Shown: positions 31,562 to 39,937, counted from the stretch's first letter. The stretch: DNA of 64,000 bases from a virus (IMGVR_UViG_3300047548_000491:1-64000), one strand, 5' to 3'. Notes: generated from the sequence alone by a model not told the origin. A program made the numbers and translations.

Positions 31562-33045
31562 AAGAATGTAAATTAATCATAAAAGATGAAGTAAACGTAA
31601 AGCTAGAAGGTCTAGAACTTGGTGACCGTAAGACGCTGATGAAGATGTTTGAGTTTGAAGTTCCTGGTGCAAGATATTTACCTAGTGTAAGGCTCGGCAG
31701 ATGGAATGGTAAAACAAGTTATTTTAGTTTAGGTGGTAGCACATACATTAATCTATTGCCAGAGATTCTTCCTCTGCTAGATCAAGCCGGGTATGATATT
31801 GAACTAGATGACCAGCGTGAATACACTACAACATTCAATTTCGCTCAAGTGTCCGAGGAGACATTCAAACACAAAGTCTGGCCAGCAAAGCACCCAATGG
31901 CAGGTCAACCTGTTGTATTGCGTGACTATCAGATCGAAATCATCAACAACTTCCTTGCTAACCCACAATCAATCCAAGAAGTAGCTACGGGTGCAGGTAA
32001 GACACTAACAACAGCAGCATTAAGTTTAAGTGTAGAAGACTATGGGAGAAGTATCGTTATTGTCCCTAATAAGGACCTCGTCAGACAAACGGAAGCCGAT
32101 TATATTAATCTGGGCTTGGACGTTGGTGTATATTTTGGTGACCGTAAAGAAGTCGGACGCACTCATACTATCTGTACTTGGCAATCACTAAACAACATGA
32201 TGAAGAAAACTCAGTCAGGAGAGGCTGAAATTTCTATCATTGACTTTATTGAAGATGTTGTTTGTGTTATGGTTGACGAAGTGCATATGGCTAAAGCGGA
32301 TGCATTGAAAGCATTATTAACAGGTCCAATGTCACGTATTCCTATTCGTTGGGGACTCACTGGTACGATACCTAAATCTAAATTTGAATTTATGTCATTG
32401 TTCGTCAGTCTCGGTAACGTGATTGGCAAACTGTCTGCTAAAGAGTTGCAAGATAAAGGTGTACTTGCACAATGTCACGTAAACATTGTTCAATTGAAAG
32501 ACGATGTTGAATTCAGTAACTACCAAAGCGAATTAAAATATTTAACAGAAAACAGTGAACGTCTAGACGCAATTGCAGGATTGATTGGCAAAATAGTTGA
32601 GAGCGGAAACACACTTATTCTAGTCGACCGCATTAGTGCAGGCAAAGAATTACAACGCAGACTGAGTGATATATTCAGTCTACTGAAAGACGCACCTGAA
32701 GTAGCTTTTGTTTCAGGTGAAACTAATTTAACAGAAAGAAGGGAAAACTATGATGAAGTCGCAACATCAAACAACAAAATCATTATCGCAACTTATGGGG
32801 TTGCCGCTGTGGGTATTAACATACCCCGCATATTTAACCTCGTGTTATTGGAACCAGGTAAGTCGTTTGTTAGAGTCATACAATCCATTGGACGAGGAAT
32901 CAGAAAAGCCGAAGACAAAGACTTTGTCCAAATCTGGGACATTACAAGTTCCTGCAAATTCGCAAAAAGACACCTCACCCAAAGAAAAGCGTTCTACAAA
33001 GAAGCTGCATACCCGTTCGACCTTGAAAAACTTACCTACAAATGA
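31558..33045 (+). CDS. uvsW: UvsW DNA/RNA helicase
   Basis: 495 residues, SF2. N-terminal about 110 residues are the UvsW-specific domain (GARYLPSVRLGRWNGKTSYF). Motif Q-like VLRDYQIEII; motif I ATGAGKT (143-149); motif II VDEVH (239-243); motif III GLTGTIP; motifs V and VI near the end (SIGRGIRK). It unwinds branched DNA and R-loops and aids the switch from origin to recombination-dependent replication. Length like T4 UvsW (502). Confidence 0.92.
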   Translation: MKECKLIIKDEVNVKLEGLELGDRKTLMKMFEFEVPGARYLPSVRLGRWNGKTSYFSLGGSTYINLLPEILPLLDQAGYDIELDDQREYTTTFNFAQVSEETFKHKVWPAKHPMAGQPVVLRDYQIEIINNFLANPQSIQEVATGAGKTLTTAALSLSVEDYGRSIVIVPNKDLVRQTEADYINLGLDVGVYFGDRKEVGRTHTICTWQSLNNMMKKTQSGEAEISIIDFIEDVVCVMVDEVHMAKADALKALLTGPMSRIPIRWGLTGTIPKSKFEFMSLFVSLGNVIGKLSAKELQDKGVLAQCHVNIVQLKDDVEFSNYQSELKYLTENSERLDAIAGLIGKIVESGNTLILVDRISAGKELQRRLSDIFSLLKDAPEVAFVSGETNLTERRENYDEVATSNNKIIIATYGVAAVGINIPRIFNLVLLEPGKSFVRVIQSIGRGIRKAEDKDFVQIWDITSSCKFAKRHLTQRKAFYKEAAYPFDLEKLTYK

Positions 33046-33051
33046 TACACT
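33023..33051 (+). promoter_or_regulatory. sigma-70 type promoter, leaderless geometry
   Basis: TTGAAA (33023-33028), 17 bp, TACACT (33046-33051). Exactly 6 nt precede the ATG at 33058. It overlaps the end of uvsW. Confidence 0.55.
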
Positions 33052-33057
33052 TTAATT

Positions 33058-33558
33058 ATGAACATTTTATTATTAGACAATATAAAATACAATTTAGAAA
33101 ATCTACCTGAAGAAGTAGATGATGTTAGATTTGCTATTTTAGATAACAGCAATCCGCAGAACGTAGATTACCATTATATTCCATTAATCTTTCTGGAGAG
33201 TTTCAACTCACCTGCACTTGTTTTACGAATTGGAGATCAACATATTAAGATGCCTGTTGATTGGCAAATACTAATCGGGGAACCTGAAATGGGTGACTTG
33301 GAAACATTACCACTAACTAGTATCAATGATCGAGGATTCAAAGCATTCGAGTTTAACCCATTAACCTCATTTAGACCCAGCTTTCTTGACATTGACATTG
33401 TAGATATATACCATGATGTTACATGGTATGCCCCTAGATTAAAAAACGGACAGTTCTTGTGTGTACCAATTGATGATGGATACAAACCTAGGTGTGTGTA
33501 CTTTGTTAAAGAAATTAGTAGAAATTGTGAAATTGTTGACTACCAACAGGCATTCTAA
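33058..33558 (+). CDS. 166-residue hypothetical protein
   Basis: The start follows a promoter and has no Shine-Dalgarno sequence. Beta-rich sequence: LVLRIGDQHIKMPVDWQILIGEPEMGDLETLPL, which resembles a small barrel, and a WYAPRLKNGQFLCVPIDDG segment. It overlaps the next gene by one base. Its place after uvsW and before a possible clamp-loader gene hints at replication; function unrecognised. Confidence 0.6.
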   Translation: MNILLLDNIKYNLENLPEEVDDVRFAILDNSNPQNVDYHYIPLIFLESFNSPALVLRIGDQHIKMPVDWQILIGEPEMGDLETLPLTSINDRGFKAFEFNPLTSFRPSFLDIDIVDIYHDVTWYAPRLKNGQFLCVPIDDGYKPRCVYFVKEISRNCEIVDYQQAF

Positions 33559-34148
33559 TGGCAACTAAAAAAGCAACTCCGTCAGAAGAAAAATTCGAGA
33601 AACAAGACTTTGATTTGTTCAAGGCTTTAGAAGCGATTGACAAGAAAGACTATTCATATTACGATAGACTGACAGAAGAACAGCAAAAGAAGTTCGTACC
33701 GTTTATGATGACTCACTGGATGAGCCAAATCAAAAGCAATGGTAGTATGCAGGGATATTACGTGCGTAGTGTTGATTATCACGCTAATCAACATTTATTC
33801 AATGAAAACGTGATGAAACATCCCAAACTACAGTGGCTAATGTTGTGTGCTAGTAGCCCTGATATGGGAAAGCAATTCCATCAATGGGTGCCGCACTTGT
33901 CTAGCAAAGTTGCTACATTGAAAGAAACACCCAAAGAACGTGAAATTAGAGAGTATTTTAGTAAAATTTATCCTAAGGCAAGCGAAGCAAACCTATATGC
34001 TATAAGCGAAGCATATGTTACAGAACACAAGAAAAAATCATACCTAGCCAAAAGATTTGAAAATCTAAAATACGAAGATATTGAAATATTAGCAAATTTA
34101 GTGACCGACGATGACATTCGTAGATATGAAGAAGACCGAGGAAATTGA
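33558..34148 (+). CDS. possible clamp-loader small subunit (gp62-like)
   Basis: 196 residues. FDLFKALEAIDKKDYSYYDRL, FVPFMMTHWMSQ, HPKLQWLMLCASSP and the KQFHQWV helix follow the order of a gp62-like pattern (T4 gp62 has ...KKFMVENALS and YGKWAKL...). The rest is helical, ending in a charged tail (LVTDDDIRRYEEDRGN). In T4 gp62 with gp44 loads the gp45 clamp; gp44 and gp45 are not in this window. Tentative. Confidence 0.5.
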   Translation: MATKKATPSEEKFEKQDFDLFKALEAIDKKDYSYYDRLTEEQQKKFVPFMMTHWMSQIKSNGSMQGYYVRSVDYHANQHLFNENVMKHPKLQWLMLCASSPDMGKQFHQWVPHLSSKVATLKETPKEREIREYFSKIYPKASEANLYAISEAYVTEHKKKSYLAKRFENLKYEDIEILANLVTDDDIRRYEEDRGN

Positions 34149-34824
34149 AACGAAACACAGTTGCGAATTCTGCAACCGAACATTCGTCAGAGAAAAAACT
34201 CTGTTCACCCACATGTGTGAGACAAAGAATAGATGGTTGTCAAAAGATAAAATTGCAAATAGAATAGGATTTCAAAGTTTCGTTCAATTTTATAAAAAAC
34301 ATTCTGCTGCTAAAAAGACAAAAACATATGATGAATTCATTCGTAGTCCATACTACACAGCTTTTGTAAAGTTTGGAAATTATTGTAGTGATATCAATGC
34401 TATCAACATTTCTCGTTTTGTTGATTGGTTATTAGCAGAACAAGTGTCAATTGATAATTGGAATAGTGATAAAGTATATACTAGGTATTTGATCGAATAT
34501 CTTAGAAAAGAAGATCCAATGGATGCTATACATCGTAGTGTAGAAACGTCAATAGAATTAGTAAAATCTGAAGGTATTCTTCCTAAAGACTTGTTGAGAT
34601 TCGGTAATACAAACAAGATTTGTTATGCAATAACTACTGGTAAGATTAGCCCTTGGATGTTGTATCAAAGTAAAAGTGGCCCTAAGTTTTTAGACACGTT
34701 ACACCCTGACCAAGTTAAATTCATTATAGATTATATTGATCCAGAGCAATGGGCACTAAAATTTCACAGAGAGCCGGAAAATGTCAGAGCAGTCAAAGAA
34801 ATCCTTGATGTTGGGGGGTATTGA
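34126..34824 (+). CDS. hypothetical protein with N-terminal zinc finger
   Basis: 232 residues from ATG 34126; ATG 34111 is also in frame. CEFCNRTFVREKTLFTHMC is a C2HC-type zinc finger (Cys-x2-Cys-x12-His-x3-Cys shape). Then come helical segments: RIGFQSFVQFYKKH, KTYDEFIRSPYYTAFVKFGNY, and NWNSDKVYTRYLIEYL. A DNA- or RNA-binding role is plausible from the zinc finger. The next small gene starts within its 3' end. Confidence 0.6.
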   Translation: MKKTEEIETKHSCEFCNRTFVREKTLFTHMCETKNRWLSKDKIANRIGFQSFVQFYKKHSAAKKTKTYDEFIRSPYYTAFVKFGNYCSDINAINISRFVDWLLAEQVSIDNWNSDKVYTRYLIEYLRKEDPMDAIHRSVETSIELVKSEGILPKDLLRFGNTNKICYAITTGKISPWMLYQSKSGPKFLDTLHPDQVKFIIDYIDPEQWALKFHREPENVRAVKEILDVGGY

Positions 34825-35035
34825 TATTAATCATGATTATAGAGTAAGAATACCCTTTACAGTAGGGTTCATGAGTGACGGCGAAATAAATATGTGGAAT
34901 GAAACATGTGCTAGAGCAATCGAGATGTTCGGATTGCCGGGTGACAAATACACATGTAGATTTACTAAAGAAGCGATTGAGTTTTGGTTCTTAGAAGAAA
35001 AAGATGCTATGATTTTTGAGTTGACTTGTGGATAA
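34781..35035 (+). CDS. LRW-family protein 1
   Basis: 84 residues; overlaps the previous gene. The usual central motif is replaced by RAIEMFGLPGDKY, and the end reads FWFLEEKDAMIFELTCG instead of LRW. It is the most divergent member at the upstream border. Confidence 0.6.
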   Translation: MSEQSKKSLMLGGIDINHDYRVRIPFTVGFMSDGEINMWNETCARAIEMFGLPGDKYTCRFTKEAIEFWFLEEKDAMIFELTCG

Positions 35036-35288
35036 GTGTTTAGAGTTTATATTGCCTAGCGGAGCAGCAGGTATGGCAGCCGGCATGACTCGTCAAGCTA
35101 TAGGTAAAAAAATCAGAAAATTACAAGAAGATAAAAAAATAGGTCAGTATAAAACTAAAACGACAGGATATAGATTTAAGGTATGGTTTGAGAATGAAAT
35201 TGACTACACTACTTTTTTCCTTGTTTGGGAAGCCATTAACTCTTGGCATAAACCTAAAATCATTGAAGAAGATTACGATCCGAATTAA
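35028..35288 (+). CDS. LRW-family protein 2 with extended C-terminus
   Basis: 86 residues, GTG start at 35028. N-terminal helix TRQAIGKKIRKLQEDKK, then VWFENEIDYTTFFLVW. Unlike its relatives it continues past the Trp with EAINSWHKPKI. Lacks the WCxxxFG motif, so it may be a partial or fused version. Confidence 0.55.
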   Translation: MDKCLEFILPSGAAGMAAGMTRQAIGKKIRKLQEDKKIGQYKTKTTGYRFKVWFENEIDYTTFFLVWEAINSWHKPKIIEEDYDPN

Positions 35289-35691
35289 AGCTCTTATAAG
35301 AATATTAAAAGCAAATCGCAAACTCAAAAAGAGTGGTTACAATAATTGGGCACATTATAAACATAACCGTGACCCCGATGTCGAAAGGTATGCTAATTGC
35401 ATAGATGACTTCTACAAGGGTTATCCATATATCTATGCTTGCCCAAACCCAAACCACTATGCATATCAACACATAGCCGATTATGGACCAGGTGGTGACA
35501 TATATGGGTTTAATGAGATAGAATTTTGGTGTCACGAAAAAATAAGGTGGAACTTTCGTTGTGACATGCATAGAGTTTATGAGAATCAATGGGGAAAAAT
35601 TGAGTTCAATGATATCGGAGGTTATGATAGAATATACTTTGCTTTTAAACGTGAACAAGATTTTACACACTTTTTATTGCGATGGGCCTAA
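35263..35691 (+). CDS. LRW-family protein 3, long version
   Basis: 142 residues from TTG 35263, chosen as the last start-like codon before the conserved part, so the start is uncertain. The basic N-terminus (IRIKALIRILKANRKLKK) is followed by a NHYAYQHIADYG segment, EFWCHEKIRWNF, and IYFAFKREQDFTHFLLRW. It shares the C-terminal motif, and EFWC in place of the WC motif. Confidence 0.5.
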   Translation: MKKITIRIKALIRILKANRKLKKSGYNNWAHYKHNRDPDVERYANCIDDFYKGYPYIYACPNPNHYAYQHIADYGPGGDIYGFNEIEFWCHEKIRWNFRCDMHRVYENQWGKIEFNDIGGYDRIYFAFKREQDFTHFLLRWA

Positions 35692-35924
35692 AAAGAATAT
35701 ACATAATGTATCATACACCTAGATCGATGGAAGTTCTTTCATGGTTTTATGATACATTCGGTGAACCTCAGGAATGGGGAGGTATAATGTCAGAGCCTGT
35801 TCAATTGAAAAGTGGATATCAGTGGGCCAATGGTCAACATTCTACTAATTATCATGATGAAGCTAGTCCATGTATTTGGTGTACAGAACAAGCGTTTATG
35901 ATGTATTCTCTAAGGTGGTTATAA
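35682..35924 (+). CDS. LRW-family protein 4
   Basis: 80 residues. Its ATG is made of the A of the Arg codon and TG of the Trp codon of the previous protein's LRW (CGA TGG). It carries VLSWFYDTFGEPQEW and ends CTEQAFMMYSLRWL. A second in-frame ATG lies at 35706. Confidence 0.6.
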   Translation: MGLKRIYIMYHTPRSMEVLSWFYDTFGEPQEWGGIMSEPVQLKSGYQWANGQHSTNYHDEASPCIWCTEQAFMMYSLRWL

Positions 35925-36178
35925 TGGAACAAGGTAGCTTTACATATAAAACAACTAATTACTATGGTAGTCAACGAAAGATTCACATCGTATCTTGGAA
36001 AGGTAAGGGTGAAGTTGACGGGGATGAAATCCGAAAGTGGTGTATTGAAAACTTCGGAAATCCAGGTTATCAGGAAGAACATTCTCAAGCTCGATGGCTA
36101 GATGATATTAAAGATTCGGGTGAAATCTATCTGTGTAAAGATGAAGATTTGACCTTTTTCTTACTCAAGTGGACATGA
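35924..36178 (+). CDS. LRW-family protein 5
   Basis: 84 residues. ATG 35924 overlaps the previous TAA; AAGGTGG (35912-35918), encoding the previous RW, is 5 nt upstream. Contains IRKWCIENFGNPG, then EIYLCKDEDLTFFLLKW. A clean member with Lys for Arg in the last motif. Confidence 0.7.
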   Translation: MEQGSFTYKTTNYYGSQRKIHIVSWKGKGEVDGDEIRKWCIENFGNPGYQEEHSQARWLDDIKDSGEIYLCKDEDLTFFLLKWT

Positions 36179-36384
36179 TGTACGATGATTTGACCCATAG
36201 GGTATTTCTAAAATGTCCAACTACAGACACAGATACAGTTGACAGGTGGTGTTACGAACATTTTGGTGAACAGGGTGACAAATGGGATGCTTGGTTCGCA
36301 GATGATAGTCTCTGGAATTATGACCAAATTTATGCTTTCGTTAACCACGAAGATGCAGTACTTTTTACTCTAACTTGGGTATGA
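36178..36384 (+). CDS. LRW-family protein 6
   Basis: 68 residues from ATG 36178 (an ATG three bases earlier is also in frame). AAGTGG 5 nt upstream. Contains VDRWCYEHFGEQG, the KWDAWFADD segment and VNHEDAVLFTLTW. Confidence 0.65.
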   Translation: MYDDLTHRVFLKCPTTDTDTVDRWCYEHFGEQGDKWDAWFADDSLWNYDQIYAFVNHEDAVLFTLTWV

Positions 36385-36614
36385 GAAGATTACATTTTGA
36401 TGGCTCTACTTGGCATGATACCAAACCCGGTTGGCATGAAATTGAATTGAATTTGAACGGTCAACCAAAACGCTATCGTGAAATACTAGAATGGCTGTAT
36501 AATACTATAGACAAGCCGGAAAGGCATTGTAGGTGGTTCCAAACGTCTGTTGGAATCAAAATTAAATTTAGGTACGAACGAGATTTTATTATCGCAACAT
36601 TGAGGTGGACATGA
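36381..36614 (+). CDS. LRW-family protein 7
   Basis: 77 residues; ATG 36381 overlaps the previous stop (ATGA). The WC motif is changed to ILEWLYNTIDKPER; the end is FRYERDFIIATLRW. Confidence 0.65.
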   Translation: MRRLHFDGSTWHDTKPGWHEIELNLNGQPKRYREILEWLYNTIDKPERHCRWFQTSVGIKIKFRYERDFIIATLRWT

Positions 36615-36964
36615 GAGTAGGTGTTTGGTATCGTACAGAATTACAACAACCCCCTAAGTCAGGTTACTACCTTAGCTACAGAGGATGGGGTATCGCTGGC
36701 AAGGCAGATGACGACAGCGATTGGGGTTATGTCTATTACGATAAGAAAATAAATGAGTGGCGTGATTATCAAAATGTTAGCAGTAGCTATGCTATTGTCT
36801 ATTACTGGACTGACGCTACGCCTGATGATTGGGTAAATCAAGACCCACCCGGTGTCACATTACATAAAGTAAAAGAAGAACACAATGTAGCACTGGAAGA
36901 TGCGTGGAAGAAAGTTCAGGAGGCAATCGACCAGTACAACATGATTAAAGAGTTGGTGCGATGA
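36611..36964 (+). CDS. hypothetical protein inside the LRW array
   Basis: 117 residues; ATG 36611 is 2 nt after GAGGTGG from the preceding LRW codons. Not a family member: the first 80 residues (GYYLSYRGWGIAGKADDD, YYDKKINEWRDY, AIVYYWTDATPDDW) resemble the DUF551-like fold of small phage proteins, then a helix. Its tail end is LVR rather than LRW. Confidence 0.6.
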   Translation: MRVGVWYRTELQQPPKSGYYLSYRGWGIAGKADDDSDWGYVYYDKKINEWRDYQNVSSSYAIVYYWTDATPDDWVNQDPPGVTLHKVKEEHNVALEDAWKKVQEAIDQYNMIKELVR

Positions 36965-37335
36965 CAATACAATTACACGACTATCAATTGTGCGTTTTAG
37001 AACACTTAAAGGGATGGAAGCCGGGCGAAATGATGCTTATCTCTACTCCTAGACAAACTGGTAAAACTTATCTCAATCAATTATTCGGTAAAATGAGTAA
37101 CAGACAAATTTTTATGATGGGACCAGAACCTAAGTATAAATTCAGTCGTGCCAACTGGTATCAAGCAGAATTTGACTGGCGAAAGTATGATGAAGTTGAA
37201 GAATGGTGCGAACAACAGTTTGGGCCGCACCCACAGAGACCAGATGCGTGGAGTCGCTGGTGGCATAAGTTTGAGAATAGCATTCTGTTCCGTGACGAAA
37301 AAGACTATGTATTGTTCATGTTGAGGTGGTCGTGA
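36961..37335 (+). CDS. P-loop/LRW fusion protein
   Basis: 124 residues. N-terminal half: LHDYQLCVLEHLK, then MLISTPRQTGKTYLNQLF, a Walker-A-type motif as in helicases and terminases (compare PRQTGKS in gp17 here). C-terminal half is a typical family domain: VEEWCEQQFGPHP and FRDEKDYVLFMLRW. No Walker B is present. Looks like a fragment of an ATPase joined to the LRW module, either by recombination or as a real nucleotide-binding partner. Confidence 0.65.
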   Translation: MTIQLHDYQLCVLEHLKGWKPGEMMLISTPRQTGKTYLNQLFGKMSNRQIFMMGPEPKYKFSRANWYQAEFDWRKYDEVEEWCEQQFGPHPQRPDAWSRWWHKFENSILFRDEKDYVLFMLRWS

Positions 37336-37577
37336 TGTTTATTCACACATACCAACAACAGGAGGATTGGAGAGATCCCGTACCCTGGTTTGTTGCTGCA
37401 TTTACGACACCTAAGGAAAATCGTAAAGAGATTACCAAATGGTGTTACAAAACTTTTGGTGCCCCTAGTATGAATCATCTTACTAAACAGATTCGTTGGA
37501 AAGATAGTATTCAATACGGTGAAATATATTTCAGTAATCAAAAAGACCTGGAGTGGTTTGTACTGAGGTGGTCATGA
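37335..37577 (+). CDS. LRW-family protein 8
   Basis: 80 residues. ATG 37335 overlaps the previous TGA; GAGGTGG (37323-37329) is 5 nt upstream. Contains ITKWCYKTFGAPS and EIYFSNQKDLEWFVLRW. Confidence 0.7.
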   Translation: MFIHTYQQQEDWRDPVPWFVAAFTTPKENRKEITKWCYKTFGAPSMNHLTKQIRWKDSIQYGEIYFSNQKDLEWFVLRWS

Positions 37578-37780
37578 CTATGCACAAAGTTGTTTATGCT
37601 CAAACTACAGATGGCACACTGTCTGCGTATCAGCGTAGCTATAAAGACCACCTAGTAGACGAATGGCTTAAAGAATATTGTAAAGGCCCTTACTATCATA
37701 ACCCGGGCTGGACTACAGAAAAGTTTATTGAGTTTGAACGCAATGAAGATGCGTTTTGGTTTGCGTTAAGGTGGTGTTGA
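37574..37780 (+). CDS. LRW-family protein 9
   Basis: 68 residues from ATG 37574, 2 nt after GAGGTGG; a second ATG at 37580 is also possible. Contains VDEWLKEYCKGPY and FERNEDAFWFALRW. Confidence 0.65.
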   Translation: MTMHKVVYAQTTDGTLSAYQRSYKDHLVDEWLKEYCKGPYYHNPGWTTEKFIEFERNEDAFWFALRWC

Positions 37781-38022
37781 TGAATAACATTTCAGTTCAT
37801 AATCTTATCGACAATCATATTATCAACTATCTTAGAGAGATTGATAAGCCCAGTAGAACATATTGGCCCTATCTAATTCAGCTAAAATCTTGGGCTGACG
37901 TAAGCCCTGCTGAAAGATTCTGCTATACCCACTTCAAGAGTCGAAACTGGAGAAATATCAGCGCCGATTTTTATTTCAAACATAAAGAAGATTATGAATG
38001 GTTTATGTTAAGGTGGTCTTGA
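37780..38022 (+). CDS. LRW-family protein 10
   Basis: 80 residues. AAGGTGG (37768-37774) is 5 nt before ATG 37780. Contains PAERFCYTHFKSRN and FKHKEDYEWFMLRW. Confidence 0.7.
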   Translation: MNNISVHNLIDNHIINYLREIDKPSRTYWPYLIQLKSWADVSPAERFCYTHFKSRNWRNISADFYFKHKEDYEWFMLRWS

Positions 38023-38201
38023 TGGAAACAAATATTGTATATAGAGCTATGGCAGCAGGCAACTGGGATGAAAAAGTCGAATGGTGCAGAGAAAACTTGT
38101 ATCCTGGAGGACACTATGAACCAAAATGGTATATGCGTTATCCTTGGATAGAATTTGATGATGAAAAAGAATATATCTGGTTCAAGTTGAGGTGGGAATG
38201 A
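38022..38201 (+). CDS. LRW-family protein 11
   Basis: 59 residues, one of the shortest. ATG 38022 overlaps TGA; AAGGTGG upstream. KVEWCRENLYPGG, then EFDDEKEYIWFKLRW. Confidence 0.7.
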   Translation: METNIVYRAMAAGNWDEKVEWCRENLYPGGHYEPKWYMRYPWIEFDDEKEYIWFKLRWE

Positions 38202-38398
38202 GCCTAATTGACGATATCGATGATTTGATGTGGCCAGTATTTGTCAAGTTTGATAAAGCATTGGTTCCTGACGAATGGTACGAACTAGATTGCTGGTGTA
38301 ATCAGCAGTTTGGTAAAGATGGTTGGTGGCTTGAGAAAGGTGTCATGCGTCTTAGAAAAGAAGAACATGCTACAATATTCTTACTAAGATGGGGTTAA
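38198..38398 (+). CDS. LRW-family protein 12
   Basis: 66 residues. ATG 38198 is 2 nt after GAGGTGG (38189-38195). LDCWCNQQFGKDG and LRKEEHATIFLLRW. Confidence 0.7.
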   Translation: MSLIDDIDDLMWPVFVKFDKALVPDEWYELDCWCNQQFGKDGWWLEKGVMRLRKEEHATIFLLRWG

Positions 38399-38598
38399 TA
38401 GTTACAAAGTACATTTATGAAAATTTTGATACCGACGCCGCGGTAGAGTGGGCCATAGAAAATTGTCCTAGTTTTGAAAAGTACATGATAATAGAACTAG
38501 ACTGGGAAGAAAAAGAAGATTTGGGTTGTTGGTTTAAATTTGAGGTATATTTTGGTGACGAAAAAGATGCAATGTTTTATTCATTGAGGTGGGCGTAA
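38389..38598 (+). CDS. LRW-family protein 13
   Basis: 69 residues. ATG 38389 is formed within the previous gene's AGA TGG (Arg-Trp) codons. AVEWAIENCPSFEK, then VYFGDEKDAMFYSLRW. Cys of the WC motif is displaced. Confidence 0.6.
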   Translation: MGLIVTKYIYENFDTDAAVEWAIENCPSFEKYMIIELDWEEKEDLGCWFKFEVYFGDEKDAMFYSLRWA

Positions 38599-38817
38599 TT
38601 GATTGAAGTGACATTAGAAGATAAATTACCTAGTGAGTTTTTAGAAATTGTTAGAGAAATTAAAGACAAAGGGTATGTTCAGGGAACTGACTTTGACTTT
38701 GCTTACCATCCACCCAAATTTGATAACTTTTCAGGGGATGCAGTGTATAATAGATGCGTCATATTCAAATTTTATAAAGAAGAAATTGCAACATGGTTCA
38801 ACCTAAAGTATCTTTGA
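38599..38817 (+). CDS. LRW-family protein 14, TTG start
   Basis: 72 residues from TTG 38599, 6 nt after GAGGTGG (38586-38592). The ending is FKFYKEEIATWFNLKYL, with Lys-Tyr in place of Arg-Trp; no WC motif. Confidence 0.55.
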   Translation: MIEVTLEDKLPSEFLEIVREIKDKGYVQGTDFDFAYHPPKFDNFSGDAVYNRCVIFKFYKEEIATWFNLKYL

Positions 38818-39065
38818 TGGATGAAATAATCAAAGAAAAATTAGAAGAAATGGAAAAAAGTATAGACAACGATGTGATGAGGTCTTGTCTAGTCGAAGGT
38901 GGATGGACAGAAATTAAATTTCATTATCACAGTGGTAAACACGCAGTTGATGTGTTAGAATGGTGCGGTGAAACGTTTAAAGAAAATCAATGGTCGAGAC
39001 TGAATGGTTACTTTGTATTTCGCAAGAAAAAAGATGCTGAATGGTTTATGTTAAGGTGGCTATGA
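38817..39065 (+). CDS. LRW-family protein 15
   Basis: 82 residues. ATG 38817 overlaps TGA. N-terminal acidic helix IIKEKLEEMEKSID, then VLEWCGETFKENQW and FRKKKDAEWFMLRW. Confidence 0.65.
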   Translation: MDEIIKEKLEEMEKSIDNDVMRSCLVEGGWTEIKFHYHSGKHAVDVLEWCGETFKENQWSRLNGYFVFRKKKDAEWFMLRWL

Positions 39066-39403
39066 AAATCATATGGGGAAGAAGCATAGGATGGAATATT
39101 TCCTATAATAATTACAGAAGCATACTGAAATACGCCGGCGATAATAATTTCGATATCACCCATAAAAATATTAAAATGGAATATACTATAATAGAAAACG
39201 GTGCAGACTGCTATCCCTGGATGGAATACTTTGCGATATTACCTAGAAAAACAGTGACAGGTAAACGCATATGGTGGCAGAAAGCATATAAGCGTAAAGT
39301 ATGGGTAGTGTGGGGCATAGGCTTTCACATGGAACCACATGTACAATATGCAACAGCCTTTGATTTGTTAATGTATGACAACAACTATAACACTAAAAGG
39401 TAA
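39062..39403 (+). CDS. hypothetical protein, paralogue of the 58608 gene
   Basis: 113 residues. ATG 39062 is 2 nt after AAGGTGG. Segment YPWMEYFAILPRKTVTGKRIWW plus the KAYKR helix and YATAFDLLMY matches WEQWFAWYPVKVNGNRIWLK, TVYRRC and YGNVFDILK in the gene at 58608. Not an LRW member; function unknown. Confidence 0.6.
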   Translation: MKIIWGRSIGWNISYNNYRSILKYAGDNNFDITHKNIKMEYTIIENGADCYPWMEYFAILPRKTVTGKRIWWQKAYKRKVWVVWGIGFHMEPHVQYATAFDLLMYDNNYNTKR

Positions 39404-39596
39404 TTTAACTGGTGAACAAGAACAATGGCTCGCAAAGAATATCGGGCCTAGGATGCATTACATTCACAATAGTATAGGTGGTCAAGGTTGGATAGCAAGA
39501 CACGAATGGAAACCTGGAATGGTTTCTAAGTATTGGAATCTTTCTATTGAAGATGACCGTCTCGCTACATTTTTTGTACTGATGTTCCCGCAATGA
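39375..39596 (+). CDS. LRW-family protein 16 (divergent)
   Basis: 73 residues, overlapping the previous gene by 29 nt. EQEQWLAKNIGPR, then LSIEDDRLATFFVLMFPQ, which keeps the acidic-x-A-T-F-F-x-L pattern but not RW. Confidence 0.6.
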   Translation: MTTTITLKGNLTGEQEQWLAKNIGPRMHYIHNSIGGQGWIARHEWKPGMVSKYWNLSIEDDRLATFFVLMFPQ

Positions 39597-39937
39597 TAGA
39601 AAATCATCCTTTTAAAATTACAGAGTACGACAGGTTTGTAACTGTGACTTGGCCTGCTTTTCATGACATACGAGACAAAATGACTAAAGTAAAATTAGTT
39701 GAGGCAGCATTTCAGCAATCTAAAGCAGTTGAGGTCGGGTTTGTATTAGAACTCAATAACAAAGAATATGATATCATGTGGATCAATTCTTTTCTTAGTT
39801 TAACTCAAAATGATTATGTGCATTATGTACAAGACATGTATGTGATTAGAGGTGTTGCTTATAGAGATAAGCAAGACGCAGAAAAGTTATATAATTGGTT
39901 AGAAGGAAAGTATATATGGCAGCTATTAAAGGACTAG
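39593..39937 (+). CDS. hypothetical protein, possible LRW relative
   Basis: 114 residues; ATG 39593 at an ATGA overlap. The end (YRDKQDAEKLYNWLEGKYIW) has DKQDA, like the acidic-A motif, but the remainder is unlike the family. It stops with TAG, one of only two genes here that clearly do so. Confidence 0.55.
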   Translation: MIENHPFKITEYDRFVTVTWPAFHDIRDKMTKVKLVEAAFQQSKAVEVGFVLELNNKEYDIMWINSFLSLTQNDYVHYVQDMYVIRGVAYRDKQDAEKLYNWLEGKYIWQLLKD

